From NCBI GenBank assembly GCA_016647705.1, contig CM028326.1:19033401-19097400 (forward strand): a stretch of DNA of 64,000 nt. The letters run 5' to 3'. Made by a program: the position numbers and the translations under genes. The notes beneath the pieces are model-generated. The model was not told the origin of the DNA. It was given only the letters and a program-made list of their open reading frames with translations, and searched no databases. This DNA comes from Eucommia ulmoides. Its lineage: Eukaryota > Streptophyta > Magnoliopsida > Garryales > Eucommiaceae. Numbering within the stretch: the first letter of the stretch is position 1; each line of letters starts with the position of its first letter. Below, one piece after another: positions 1 through 10,896 of the stretch.

Positions 1-519
1 GTAAAGCTTGACAATGCTTTATGGGCTTATCGCACAGCTTTTAAGACACCGATCGGCATGTCGCCGTATCAATTGGTGTTTGGGAAAGCGTGTCATTTTC
101 CTGTTGAATTGGAGCACCGTGCATTCTGGGCAATTAAGAAACTCAATTTTGACATAAAAGCTTCTGGTGCGCAACGTCTCCTCTAATTGAATGAAATAGA
201 GGAATTCCGGCACAAGGCTTATGAGAATGCCAAACTTTACAAAGATAAAACGAAGAGGTGGCATGATAAAATGATAGTCCGGAGGGAGTTCAATCCGGGC
301 CAACAAGTTTTATTGTTTAACTCAAGGCTGAGACTCTTTCCCGGAAAGTTGAAGTCCCGGTGGTCTAGACCGTTCCGGATCAAGCATATTTATCCATTTG
401 GTGCTATCGAGCTAGAAGGTGAAGACGGATGAACTTTTTGAGTCAACGGGGAACGGATCAAGCACTACTTCAAGGATGAAGAGCGAGTTGTGGAGAACAT
501 CTCCCTCATTGAAAGATAG
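1..519 (+). mobile_element. Integrase C-terminal region of element A (fossil)
   Basis: The reading direction is plus. The peptide around [12 protein letters not shown], then [17 protein letters not shown], then [18 protein letters not shown] is the hallmark of the integrase C-terminal region of Athila/Tat-clade gypsy pol polyproteins. It ends with the typical VNG...IKHYF motif before the pol stop at about 519. The integrase catalytic core lies outside the window. The copy carries a couple of breaks. Assignment to the OTA clade rests on remembered family motifs, not on a search. Confidence 0.85.
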
Positions 520-794
520 AGCCGGAATTCATAAACGTCCATGCTAGGGACGTAAAACCAAGCAACATCTTTTGATATGTCATCGAGGGTAACGAACATT
601 CCCAACTTTTGTATAAATTACGTTTTGGAGATCGTATTGATCTCATAATACTATGTTTTTGTGGTGAATTGATAAGGCTAGATACTTAGGATTGATTTGC
701 ATACTAAAACTCGTTTGAGGAATGAAGAGGAAGTAAGAGGTGTAGAGCAAAAATGTGAAAACCTGAAGGAATCCAGCTAAAGTCCACACTAGCG

Positions 795-985
795 TAAATT
801 CGCCTAGGCGGAAAAACCACCGCCCAGGCAAAAATTGGACAAAAGGCTAAGAAAACATACTGGCGTAAATTTGCCTAGGCAGAAAAACCACCGCCTAGGC
901 GGAAATAGGAAGAAAAAGTCTGAATTTCTACACTACCGTAACTTCGCCCAGGCGGTAAAACCATGGCCTAGGCGGAAAAATAAAA
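795..985 (+). repeat. Post-integrase array of paired palindromes in element A
   Basis: Three pairs of sites close to the palindrome TCCGCCTAGGCGGA lie between the pol stop and the 3' non-coding region, interspersed with a repeated CACTRGCGTAAA-like spacer. The centres of the best pairs are 20 bp apart. Element C has a longer version (six pairs) at the corresponding place. The same motif fills the LTR U3 region. Function is not known; see findings. Confidence 0.85.
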
Positions 986-1186
986 AAACCTACACTGGTG
1001 CGTTATATGCCCGTGCCGCCTTCCGAGACTGATGAGCCGTCATCACCATCTCCTCTACAATGAACGGTAGGAGGTTGGACTAGTATGTCTTCCCTCCTAG
1101 GTATGTGTCCACCCCAGTTTTCAATACGTATTTTTCTATTCTGCTATTGGGTTCGCTGCTTAGGCAGTGAGGACACTGTCTCGTTC

Positions 1187-2794
1187 AAGTTTGGGGGTAT
1201 ATGATATGCAAGCATGTAGTTTTTGTTTTTTGTTTTTTTTTTTTTTTTTTTTTTTTTTTTGGGGGGGGGGGGGGAGGGATATGAAGGATGACAAATTTTT
1301 TGATATAAAAGGGACAAAATTATTTTTGTGTACAAATTTTTGTTTATAATGATATTAATGTTAAATTTTTGTAAATTTTGAAATTCTTTTTGTTATGCAT
1401 GTGTAATTTTTAGCTATGCATGTGTAAGGATCATTAGCATAAGTAATGTTAATTTGTAGAATTAGAGTAGATTTGTTAATGAATATAGTTGTACGTGCAT
1501 GCTGAGTTTTTGAGTTCGTCTGAACCATGTCCCGATGATAAAAATTACCCCCTAAATTGCATATTGAGGTCGGGGGTAATGCCATTCACGTGTGTTTTGT
1601 GTGTTTAGCATGTCGATTAGGTGAAATTTGTTTTGATCCTAAATCGCACGATCGCATAAACTCATTGTATAACTAGTTGAACGATTTGACGCCGATTATT
1701 CAATAATAAGTTCATGACAGAAATGAGAAATCTAGAACTTGACTGGACGAGGCTTGAGGCGAAATTATAGGTAAGGTAATTCCGGAGGCATGATATAGGC
1801 CTTCATTTTTATCGCTTGAACCGTTTGAAACTAACTTGAAAAGTTATTCCCTCGTTCTCCTGTCGAAGCCATAAAATTTTTCACTTCTGAACTTGTTTCT
1901 ATACTTTAACCAAGTAAATCTTTCAGAACCATTGTCGCTGGGAATAAAAGTGAAAATTTAGTGAAAACAAGTAGCATTAGATTATGCTAACTTGAAGCGG
2001 GCAATCGGGGTTTCAGTTTAAAATGTTTTTGGTTAAGTATAAGAGTATTCACTTGTCAATCCTTTAGTTGTATTTACATGCCCCTAAAATTGTACAAAAT
2101 TGAATAAGTTTGGGGGTGTGTGTTAAAAAAAAAAAAAAAAAAAAAAAACTATGTGAATATAGTATTTAATTTTGGTTGTTGTGACAAGTGAATACAAGTT
2201 TACTAAATCTTGTTCAGGGTAATATCTTGAAAGATAAGGGGGTTATGAGAGATATTTAGCGACAAGCGTTTGTACCTCGGGTATCATTAAAATTATAACG
2301 AGTTTCTATTTCTACGATACCCTTGGCCGTTCTCCAAAGCCAAACTAAGCACTATTGATCTCGATGAATGTCCGAACCTACATTAGTGGATAGTTAAGCC
2401 CAGTCAAGCATATGGCTTTCCTGAATGTTTTAAGAAGTTTAAGTCATGACCTTATTCATTGAATAATCCAATCCAGCGTTTGATTAGTTATATATCCGAG
2501 TTCTCACACACACACATTTTAATTGGATCTAAAATAATTTTAACTGATATTGAGTGTTGAAATTCTTGCACACCACGTGGTGTGTGTTATTCCTTAACCG
2601 GATCTGATTACGGGTTGTTGAGGGAAGAATAGCATGGTTTCTTTGACTGAACTTGAATCTCACAGGTGTGTACTTCTTATTTATTAATGATTACTTATTT
2701 GTAGTTTAGAATGTAGCTAATTAGTGTAGTTAGTGTTATTTAGCATTAGGATGTTTTGCTCGAGGACTAGCAAAATTCCAAGTTTGAGGGTATT
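1187..2794 (+). other. 3' non-coding region of element A with three polypurine tracts
   Basis: There is no coding sequence here. Three copies of an AAGTTTGGGGGT-type purine tract occur at 1,187-1,200, 2,106-2,120 and 2,780-2,794. The last directly precedes the LTR and is the expected plus-strand primer. A T-run followed by a G-run (about 1,227-1,274) and an A-run (about 2,126-2,148) are homopolymers. Blocks of this region are shared with the matching regions of elements B, C, E and X. Confidence 0.8.
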
Positions 2795-4335
2795 TGATAG
2801 GTGTAAAATACCTATTTAATTCTAAACTAAATTTTCCAGTTTTCGAGTATTTTATTGAAGTTTGAATATCTTTTTAGCTATTTTTATTAGTCAGGAGTAG
2901 GGACGTAAACAATAGGCAAACCGAGCGAAATGGTGAAGAAAAGGGTAGACAAAAAGATGAAAAAAAGAGGTTTCAAAGAACAACGCAATTCCGCCTAGGC
3001 GAAGTTTCCACCGCCTAGGCGGAAATCCGTCAGAATGTTGCAAGGGCTGAAGTATTGAAATCCGCCTAGGCAAAGTTTCCACCGCTTAGGAGAAAATCTA
3101 TCAGAACGCTGGAAGTGATGAACTGCTGGAAGAGTTGTACTGCTATAAATCCGCGTAGGCGAAGTAGCTACCGCCTAGGCGGAATTCCGTCAGAAATGAA
3201 GGGGACCAAGAAGTTAGTCCTCCGCCTAGGCGAAGAAACCATCGCCTAGGCAGAATTCTAACCGACTTAAACTCCGCCTAGGCGAAGATTCTACCGCTTA
3301 GGCGGAATTCGCAAAACAGCCCAAAATATCTGTTTAGATATTTTTGAACCTCTAGGCCTATATATACCCATTTCCCACGTCTGAAACCAGTTGTTGAAGA
3401 ACCCTAACCCTATTAGAGAGATCTTAAGCTATATTTTGAAGATCAAAAAGGAGGTTCATCATTCGGATAAAGAAGGATCACTTGCGGATCAATCATTAGC
3501 GACAGTGAACCGTTTCACTTCCAGATTTAATCGTTTCTCTCTTGTTTTTATCTTTGTAATCATTTTTTCATATCTAAGAATGTTGAATCCCTATTCTTTT
3601 GTATTATATATGGCTAAGATCTTATAGTATTAGTTAAATGTTACTTAGGTGTAGTTGAAATCATGTAATTGTTAAGTTGAATGAATTAATGTTACTTTAA
3701 TGTGTTGTTTGACTATATCCGATTGTGTTTACCATTATTCTTGATATTATGCTTGTATTGATAAACCGAGAATAAGGGGTTTGACACTCGGGAGAGGTAA
3801 CCCTGAATTCGGACTAAGGTAAATACAACGTGACGTTCTAACGACCCGGGAGGGCGTTAGAACGTATGCAATCCATGACGTTGGCTAAAGACTCACGCGA
3901 CCTAGGGTCGTAAAGGCATTGAAGGGGACTTCTTCGTTGACACGAAGTCATGTAATCCCCCGTCTTACACTCAGGAGAGGTAGCGGAGGAGTTATCGATA
4001 CAAAGATTGTCGAAATAGATAGAAAACCATTATAGCTAACTTAATGACTTCAATTATGCATTATGTGAAAGAAATCAATACCTAAGTAATTAGTGTAATT
4101 AGAACTAACCTCATAGTTGTCATTTATCTTAATATATTAAATAGAAAACAAACAAAATTTGATTAGTCGAGATAATATGAAACTATTTAAATCGCAATAC
4201 TCAACTGAATTACCTGCCATTCCCAGTGGAATGATATCCGATCTTACAAGATCTATTATATTAAAACTAGACCTCGTATAATTGCAAGTAGTCATTACCG
4301 CGAGGATGATGGTTGTGAATCCTCGCGCGTACACA
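2795..4335 (+). repeat. 3' LTR of element A
   Basis: The LTR is about 1.54 kb and begins TGATAGGTGTAAAATACC. U3 carries five palindrome pairs (2,990-3,312), then a TATA box (3,359-3,366). The leader holds two ACACTC(G/A)GGAGAGG motifs near 3,785 and 3,970. It is the same family as the LTRs of C, with lower similarity to B, E and X. The end is placed near 4,333-4,335, where B-type LTR sequence resumes. Confidence 0.85.
3359..3366 (+). promoter_or_regulatory. TATA box of the element A LTR
   Basis: TATATATA lies about 46 bp after the last palindrome pair. It is in the usual U3 position, and transcription would be expected to start about 30 bp downstream. The matching TATA in the B LTR is at 8,254-8,260. 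Confidence 0.65.
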
Positions 4336-5832
4336 AGTCCACCACCTACTTCTTCGCCGAGGCGGTCACCAAACCGACCTACCCTTCGCCTAGGCGGTGA
4401 ATTCTTTCACCTAGACGGAGAGCCTCTGTATAGTCTAGATATTTATTTAGATATTTGAGATATTTTGCTTATAAATACCCTTCTCCTTCTCCTTCCTTTG
4501 AGCCCCCCGGGACATTTGGGCACCTTAGGCCATATTTAGGCTAGGGTTTAGGAGTTTTAGAGATAGAGCTCACATCCCGAAGTGGAGAAGACGGCGAATC
4601 GATCGTTAAGCGTTCTTAGTGGTTTATTTTCGAATGAGGCTAAGTTCTTCGATTGTTTTTTCCTTATTTCTTTAACTTAGGATATTGTGAGCATGTTTAG
4701 CTCGTTATTTCATTGTAAATGCAACTAAGGCCATAGTTAAACATATATTGTAGTAGGGATTAACACTATATTTATGAATTTGTGTTTGGATAATTTCGGT
4801 GTTTCGTTTGTGATTGTTCTTCGTAGTTTGATTATATTTTTTGTATTTTTTGTTTATCATGCTTAGTTAGATAAATGGAGAATACGGGGTTTTGACGAAC
4901 CCCGAATTCGGATCAGGGTAAACAAACGCCACGATTCTATAACCAGGTCGGGGTTTAAATTGTGGACAATCGATGACGTTGGGGCAAGACTCACGTGACC
5001 TAGGGTCGTTAAGACGTTGAGGGAGATTTCTTCGTTGACACAAAGTTGCATTATATCCCTTGTCTTACACTCGGGAGAGGTGGCGAGGGAGTTTTAGAAC
5101 GAAGATTGTCGATAGGATAAATACAACACATGATCTAATGACCTGGTTGGGAGTTGGATTGTGTGCAATCAATGATGCTGGGTGAGACTCACGTGACCTA
5201 GGGTCATTAAGATACTGATGGGACTTCTTCGTTGACACGAAGTTGCGTTATATCTCTCGTCTTACACTCGGGAGAGGTGGCGAGAGAGTTTTAGAATGGA
5301 GATTGTTGATAGGATAAATACAACGCACGATCTAATGACCTAGTCAGGAGTTGGATTGTGTGCAATCAATGACACTGGGCAAGACTCACATGACCTAGGG
5401 TCATTAAGATGTTGAGGGGGACTTCTTCGGTGACTCGAAATCATGTATTCCTCCGTCTTACACTCGGGAGAGGTGGCGCTAGAGTTTACGTACCGAGATT
5501 GTCAATTAGGTCGAACATCATAAACGTGAGTAAATCGAGATCGAACATGTATTTGTAAACTCGTTAATCCCTAGACAATTCTTTACCCTAAAACATATTA
5601 GTATATTAGTGTAGTTAATTTAGGTTATATTAGTATTAGTTTAATTAATTAAATACATTTATTTTTCGCCTAGACAAAGTTAGGTCACAAAAAATGCGGT
5701 ATTTGATAGTGATGACACTAATCCCTGTGGATACAATAACCCGATCTTAACGATCACACTATACTAAAACTTTGACCTCGTACACTTAGGAGTAGTCAGA
5801 TACACCGAGGGTGCGAATCCTACGCGTTACCA
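4336..5832 (+). repeat. 5' LTR of element B (3' portion)
   Basis: It matches the 3' LTR at 7,768-9,408 from the palindrome region onward. It holds a tandem leader repeat of about 200 bp in roughly three copies (4,971-5,500), each with GACGTTGGGG, a GTGACCTAGGGTC block, an ACTTCTTCG...CGAAGT stem and the CTTACACTCGGGAGAGGTGGCG motif. The LTR ends ...GCGTTACCA before the primer site. Confidence 0.8.
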
Positions 5833-7767
5833 AGTTTTGGCGTTGTTGTCGGGGATTGTTTTGATGTTATTGCCGAAAAAATGCGGTAACGGATTAGGAC
5901 TTAAGTTTTAGATAGGAGAAGCAAGTGTATTGTGTTGTCGGGGATTGTTTTGTTGATATTGTCGATATTGTGTGTAAATGACTTAATTTTACTTTAGGCA
6001 TTTCTTTGTATATAATTTTCGTTTGTAGTTTTGTTTTTGTTTCTTATGCAGGGTACTTGGCAATGTTATATCGATGGGTATTGATGCATCCCTTTCGACG
6101 GGATTCCAAACTGTTTTATGGTGCGGGGCCATGCACATAATCCAGTGAGGCATTTCTTTGAAAGATCGATCCAAACAAAGCAAAATCTCCCCAATCTTGA
6201 GGGCGTTCTGAAAATGTCAGACCGAGGACATTAAACCACGCGTTTCTTGGGAGGCAACCCAAGGTCAAATAAATTAAATCCATCTCTGTCGAATTTAAAC
6301 ATAGGTAAGATCATCTCGCTTCCCAGGTACGTGTTCTAAACCCCCTTCGTCAGCATGCTTTAATTTCATATGTTGAGAATGATGATTGGGATCGCTGAGG
6401 ACATTGTCCATTTTGAGTTTCGCAGTGATGTGTATTATAGTATGTTAGTTTATGTGTTATTGTTTTCTCGTATTGCATGTGTGTTTATGTTAGAATGTGT
6501 TTATGTTTTTGTGTTGTTGTGTTGCATGCTGAGTTTTGTGTTTATCTGGGTTGTTACCCGATGATAATAATTACCCCTGGTTGTTTTCAAAGTCAAGGGT
6601 AATACCCATACATGTGTGATTCTATATGCTTGACTATGCGTTTTGGTAAAAATTATTGTAGATCCTAATTTGCACGGGCACATAGACTCAATGTATTTCT
6701 ATTTAATTGACTTGAGGACGATTATCGATTAGCAAAATTCATGACACATTAAGGATTCTAGAACTTGATTGAGGGAAAACTTGAGGCGAAATCCTAGGCG
6801 AGATAGTTCAGGAGACGTGATTTAGGCAGTCGTTTTGTCGCTTGAGCCTAAATGCAAATTTAATTCTGAGCACATAAACTAATACCCTAGCCAGTTGACC
6901 TTTTCCCAAACCTTAATTGCTGAATTTAAAGGCACATTTGAGTGAATCAAGCTAGCAATTACAAATGCTACTTGATGTGAGCGGTTGGGTTTAGGACGAA
7001 CTTCTAATTGGTTCGGTATTTGAGTACTCACTTATCGTTTTTCGTTTATATTTCACACACCCCTTCAATTATAACAATCAAATAAGTTTGGGGTGTGTTC
7101 GTTGAAAAGAAAAAAAAAAAAAAAAAAAAGGAATCAAATGTACATATAGTTTTTAATTTCCATTTCTTTTTGACAAGTGAGTACTACGGTCTTAAATGCA
7201 TGTTTGAGATTGTTTCCAATCGTTCTATGGGGGTTCGAGAGTGAATGTGCCAAGCGTTGAGCCTTGGGTAACATTAAGTTAACAACGTTAACCTGTTTTC
7301 TATTCCAAATTACCCTTGGCCAAATAATCCTTAAACTGAACCAAGCCCTAATGATCTTTATGAACTACTTAACCTACATTAGTGGAGAGTGGACCCCAAT
7401 TAGGCTTATGGAATCCTAGTCCTTCACGGTCTAAGTCATGAATTTCGTTGGTGGATGATCCAATCCGGTCGTTGTCTATATATATTATTGAGTCACGCAC
7501 TAACACGTTCACAAGATCTAGAATGGCGTTCACCATTATTGCCTGTCGAAAATCTAGAACATTATATGGTATGTGTTACTGCCTGAACTCGATATGACTG
7601 GCAGTTGTTCAGGGACAAAAATGAATAGGCCGTTAGAAGAATTTAAAACTCGCATGTCATTATGTTTAGATTGTTTTAGGTTGTTTGTTATTTCATTTAG
7701 TTATATTTTTCATTTTCGTGTGTGTGTTTAGCTCGAGGACTAGCCAAATTCCAAGTTTGGAGATATT
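5833..7767 (+). other. Non-coding internal region of element B
   Basis: There is no gag-pol sequence in either strand. A pyrimidine-rich stretch ending in GCAG at 6,051 resembles a splice acceptor and is also present in E. From about 6,330 the region matches the 3' non-coding block of A, C and X. It includes a polypurine tract near 7,085-7,097 and the terminal tract before 7,768. An A-run lies near 7,107-7,130. Confidence 0.7.
5838..5855 (+). other. Primer binding site of element B
   Basis: TGGCGTTGTTGTCGGGGA is a decayed form of TGGCGCCGTTGCCGGGGA, which is complementary to the 3' end of plant tRNA-Asp. It lies 5 bases after the LTR end, as in Athila-clade elements. Better preserved copies are in C (17,241-17,257) and E (38,552-38,568). 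Confidence 0.75.
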
Positions 7768-9408
7768 TGATAGGTGTAAATTACCTACATATTTCCAAAC
7801 CGAATTAAAATAGTTTTCGAGCGTTTATATAGTATTTTATTATGTTTTAATTAGTTTTATTACTTTTTGTATAAATCAGGTGTGTAGGGCAAAAGATAGG
7901 AAATTAGAGCGAAAACGATAAGATCGAACCAAAATCGGTCGAAGTTACGGTGGAAAAACAAGCTCGGAGACAGAAATATAAAACAGGCCCACTACCTAGG
8001 CATCCAGACCACCGCCTAGGTGGTGAAGAAGCTGAGAAATGACCAAATGCTACTGACAGCCCACCGCCTAGGCGATGAATTCCTCAGCCTAGGCGAAAAC
8101 CTAGCAGAAATATTTTCAAGTCCACCGCCTATGTCTTCGCCAAGGCGGTCACCAAATCAACCTACCCTTCGCCTAGGCGATGAATCCCTTCACCTAGGTG
8201 GAGAGCCTCTGCACAGCCTAGATATTTATTTAGATATTTTGAGATATTTTGCTTATAAATACCCCTCTCCTTCCCCTTCCTTTGAGCCCCTCCCGGCTAT
8301 TGGGTACCTTAGTCCATATTTAGGCTAGGGTTTAGGAGTTTCAGAGGTGGAGCTCACATCCCAAAGTGGAGAAGACGACGAATCAATCGTTGAGCGTTCT
8401 TAGCGGTTAATCTTCGGACGAGGCTAAGTTCTTCGATTGTTTTTCCTTATTTCTTTAACTTAGGATATTGTGAGCATGTTTAGCTCATTATTTCATTGTA
8501 AATGCGGCTAAGACCATAGCTAAACATGGATTGTAGTAGGGATTAACACTATATTTATGAATATGTGTTTGGATGATTTCGGTGTTTCGTTTGTGATTGT
8601 TCTTCTTAGTTTGATTGTATTTATCATATTATTTGTTTATCATTCTTAGTTAGATAAATGGAGAATATGGGGTTTTGACAAACCCCGGATTCGGATTAGG
8701 GTAAACAAACGTCACAATTCTATAACCCGGTCGGGGTTTGAATTGTGGACAATCGATGACGTTGGGGCAAGACTCATGCGACCTAGGGTCGTTAAGACAT
8801 TAAGGGGGACTTCTTCGTTAACAGAAAATTACGTTATATCCCTCGTCTTACACTCGGGAGAGGTGGCGAGAGAGTTTTAGAACAAAGATTGTCGATAGGA
8901 TAAATATAACGCACGATCTAATGACCCGGTCGGAAGTTGAATTAATGACACTGGACGAGACTCACGTGACCTAGAGTCGTTAAGATGTTGAGGGGGACTT
9001 TTTCGTTGACTCGCAGTCATGTATTCCCCCGTCTTACACTCGGGAGAAGTGGCGGTGGAGTTTACATACCGAGATTGTCAAATAGGTCGAATACTGTAAA
9101 CGTGAGTAAATCGAGATCGAACACGTATTTGTAAACACGTTAATCCCTAGGCAATTCTTTACCCTAAAACATATTAATATATTAGTTTAGTTAATTTATG
9201 TTATATTAGTATTAGTTTAATTAATTAAATACATTTATTTTTCGCCTAGATAAAGTTAGGTCACAACAAACGCGGTATTCGATAGTAACGACACCAATCC
9301 CTGTGGATACGATAACCCGATCTTAACGATCACACTATACTAAAACTTTGACCTCGTACACTTGCGAGTAGTTAGATACGCCGAGGGTGTGAATCCTCTG
9401 CGCTACCA
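7768..9408 (+). repeat. 3' LTR of element B
   Basis: The LTR is 1,641 bp, starts TGATAGGTGTAAATTACC and ends CGCTACCA. U3 palindrome pairs lie at about 7,985-8,215, the TATA box (TATAAAT) at 8,254-8,260, and leader motifs downstream. Pol sequence of element X begins at the next base. The 5 bases that follow, GTGAT, should be the target duplication, but the partner copy is outside the window. Confidence 0.85.
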
Positions 9409-10896
9409 GTGATCATTTATAAGGACTATGCCGCTATCCGGTACTTATTTGCAAAGAAGGATTTTAAGTCGTGTCTAATCCGGTAGATTCTCTTGCTTTA
9501 GGAATTTGATGCTGAGATTCGAGACAAAAAATTGAGTAAGAATGTGGTAGTCGATCATCTCTCCTGAATTATGCTAGAAGATGTTTGTGATGATTCTTGT
9601 ATCACTGAAGTTTTTCCAGATAAGCAATTGTTTATTGTTGAAGCTAAACTTTTGTGGTTCACGGATATAATCAATTATCTCGCGTGCAAGGTGTTGCCGC
9701 CGGACCTATCAAGTTCCCAAAAGAAGAAATTCATATTCGATGTGAAGCATTATATGTGGGATGACCCAATGTTGTTTAATAAATTAGCTGACCAAGTTAT
9801 CCAGCGATGTGTTCCAGAAGAGGAAATGGCAAGCATTCTATATCATTACCACTTATCACTGTATGGAGATCATTTTGGAGCAACATGGAAGGCCACTAAG
9901 GTGATTTAATCAGGTTTTTACTGGCTAACACTTTTTCATGATTCATATACGTTTGTAAAAACCTATGATCGATGCCCGAGGGTTGGCAACATATCGAGAT
10001 GGCATGAGTTGCCCTTAACGTCTATTCTCGAGTTTGAGCTCTTTGACGTTTGGGGTCAAGAGTATATCTTGCTGGTGGTGGATTACGTGTCAAAATGGGT
10101 TGAGATTGTGTCCACGCCAACTAATGATGCCAAAGTGGTTCTGAAATTCCTTTAGAAGAACATAATGACAAGGTTCGGAACTCCTCGAGTCATCATCAGT
10201 GATGAAGGAACCCACTTCTGCAATAAAATATTCAATACTCTACTGACAAAGTATGGATTCTGGCATAAGGTGGCGCTTCCTTACCATCCCCAAACAAACG
10301 GCCAAGCCAAAGTGTCTAATCGAGAAATAAAACAGATATTTGAGAAAACGGTTCACTCTAAGCGTAAGGATTTGGCAGTGAAATTAGACGATGCACTATG
10401 GACATACCAGACGGCTTTTAAAACACTGATCGGAATATCTCCATATTGATTGATGTTTGGGAAAGCGTGCCATTTTCCAGTTAAATTGGAGTACCGTGCC
10501 TATTGGGCGATAAAGAAACTTAATTTTGATCTCAATGCTTCGAGACAACAACGTCTCCTTCAACTCAATAAGATGGAGGAATTCTGGAGTGAGGCATATG
10601 AGAACGCCAAGTTGTACAAGGACAAAACCAAGAAGTGGCACGACTAGCACATCGTTAGGAGAGAGCTCAGCCCGGGACAACAAGTCTTACTTTTTAATTC
10701 TCGGCTAAGACTCTTTCCCGAGAAATTGAAGTCCAGATGGTCCGAACCATTCCGGATCAAGCAAGTATTCCCATTCGGCTCAATTGAATTGGAAAGTGAC
10801 GACGGACGAATTTTTCGAGTCAACAGGGAGACAATCAAGTACTATTTTGGGAATGAAGAACGAGTTGTGAAGAGTATCTCCCTCATTAACGACTGA
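9409..10896 (+). mobile_element. Element X: RNase H end and integrase of an Athila/Tat-clade pol (fossil)
   Basis: The start carries the RNase H tail (DHLRAIRYLFAKKD-like in the family). It is followed by the integrase zinc-binding region, the catalytic core (around [10 protein letters not shown] and [18 protein letters not shown]) and the C-terminal region with FGKACHFPV and [18 protein letters not shown]. The pol stop is at about 10,896. The upstream part of pol lies beyond element B, outside the window. The copy is broken in several places. By sequence it is a cousin of A's integrase, not a copy of the same family. Confidence 0.85.

Larger units (their letters stand above)
1..4335 (+). mobile_element. 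Element A: 3' part of an Athila/Tat-clade Ty3/gypsy retrotransposon
   Basis: The 3' end of a gypsy element whose left part lies outside the window. In order it shows the integrase C-terminus (1-519), a palindrome array (795-985), about 1.8 kb of 3' non-coding DNA and a 3' LTR (2,795 to about 4,335). The LTR starts TGATAGG right after a polypurine tract. Comparison with element C shows that the env-like ORF present there is missing here. The sequence just after the LTR is the interior of a B-type LTR, so A was inserted into element B's 5' LTR. The right end is uncertain by about 2 bases because the left target duplication is outside the window. A is broken and looks incapable of movement. Confidence 0.85.
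4336..9408 (+). mobile_element. Element B: short non-autonomous gypsy derivative (LARD-like)
   Basis: It consists of a 5' LTR (4,336-5,832 visible; the first ~340 bp lie left of element A, outside the window), a tRNA-Asp-type primer site, 1.93 kb of internal DNA with no gag, pol or env, and a complete 3' LTR (7,768-9,408). Its internal region equals a leader block joined to the 3' non-coding block of the larger relatives. Element E has the same layout and internal length, so the short form seems to have been copied as such. The element lies in the RNase H coding region of element X, whose pol resumes immediately after 9,408. It has decayed, with many CpG-to-TpG-like changes in the primer site. 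Confidence 0.82.

Noticed and set aside
1167-1349. ORFs across the T/G homopolymer of element A
   Set aside because: They come from poly-T/poly-G low complexity in non-coding retroelement DNA; no family match.
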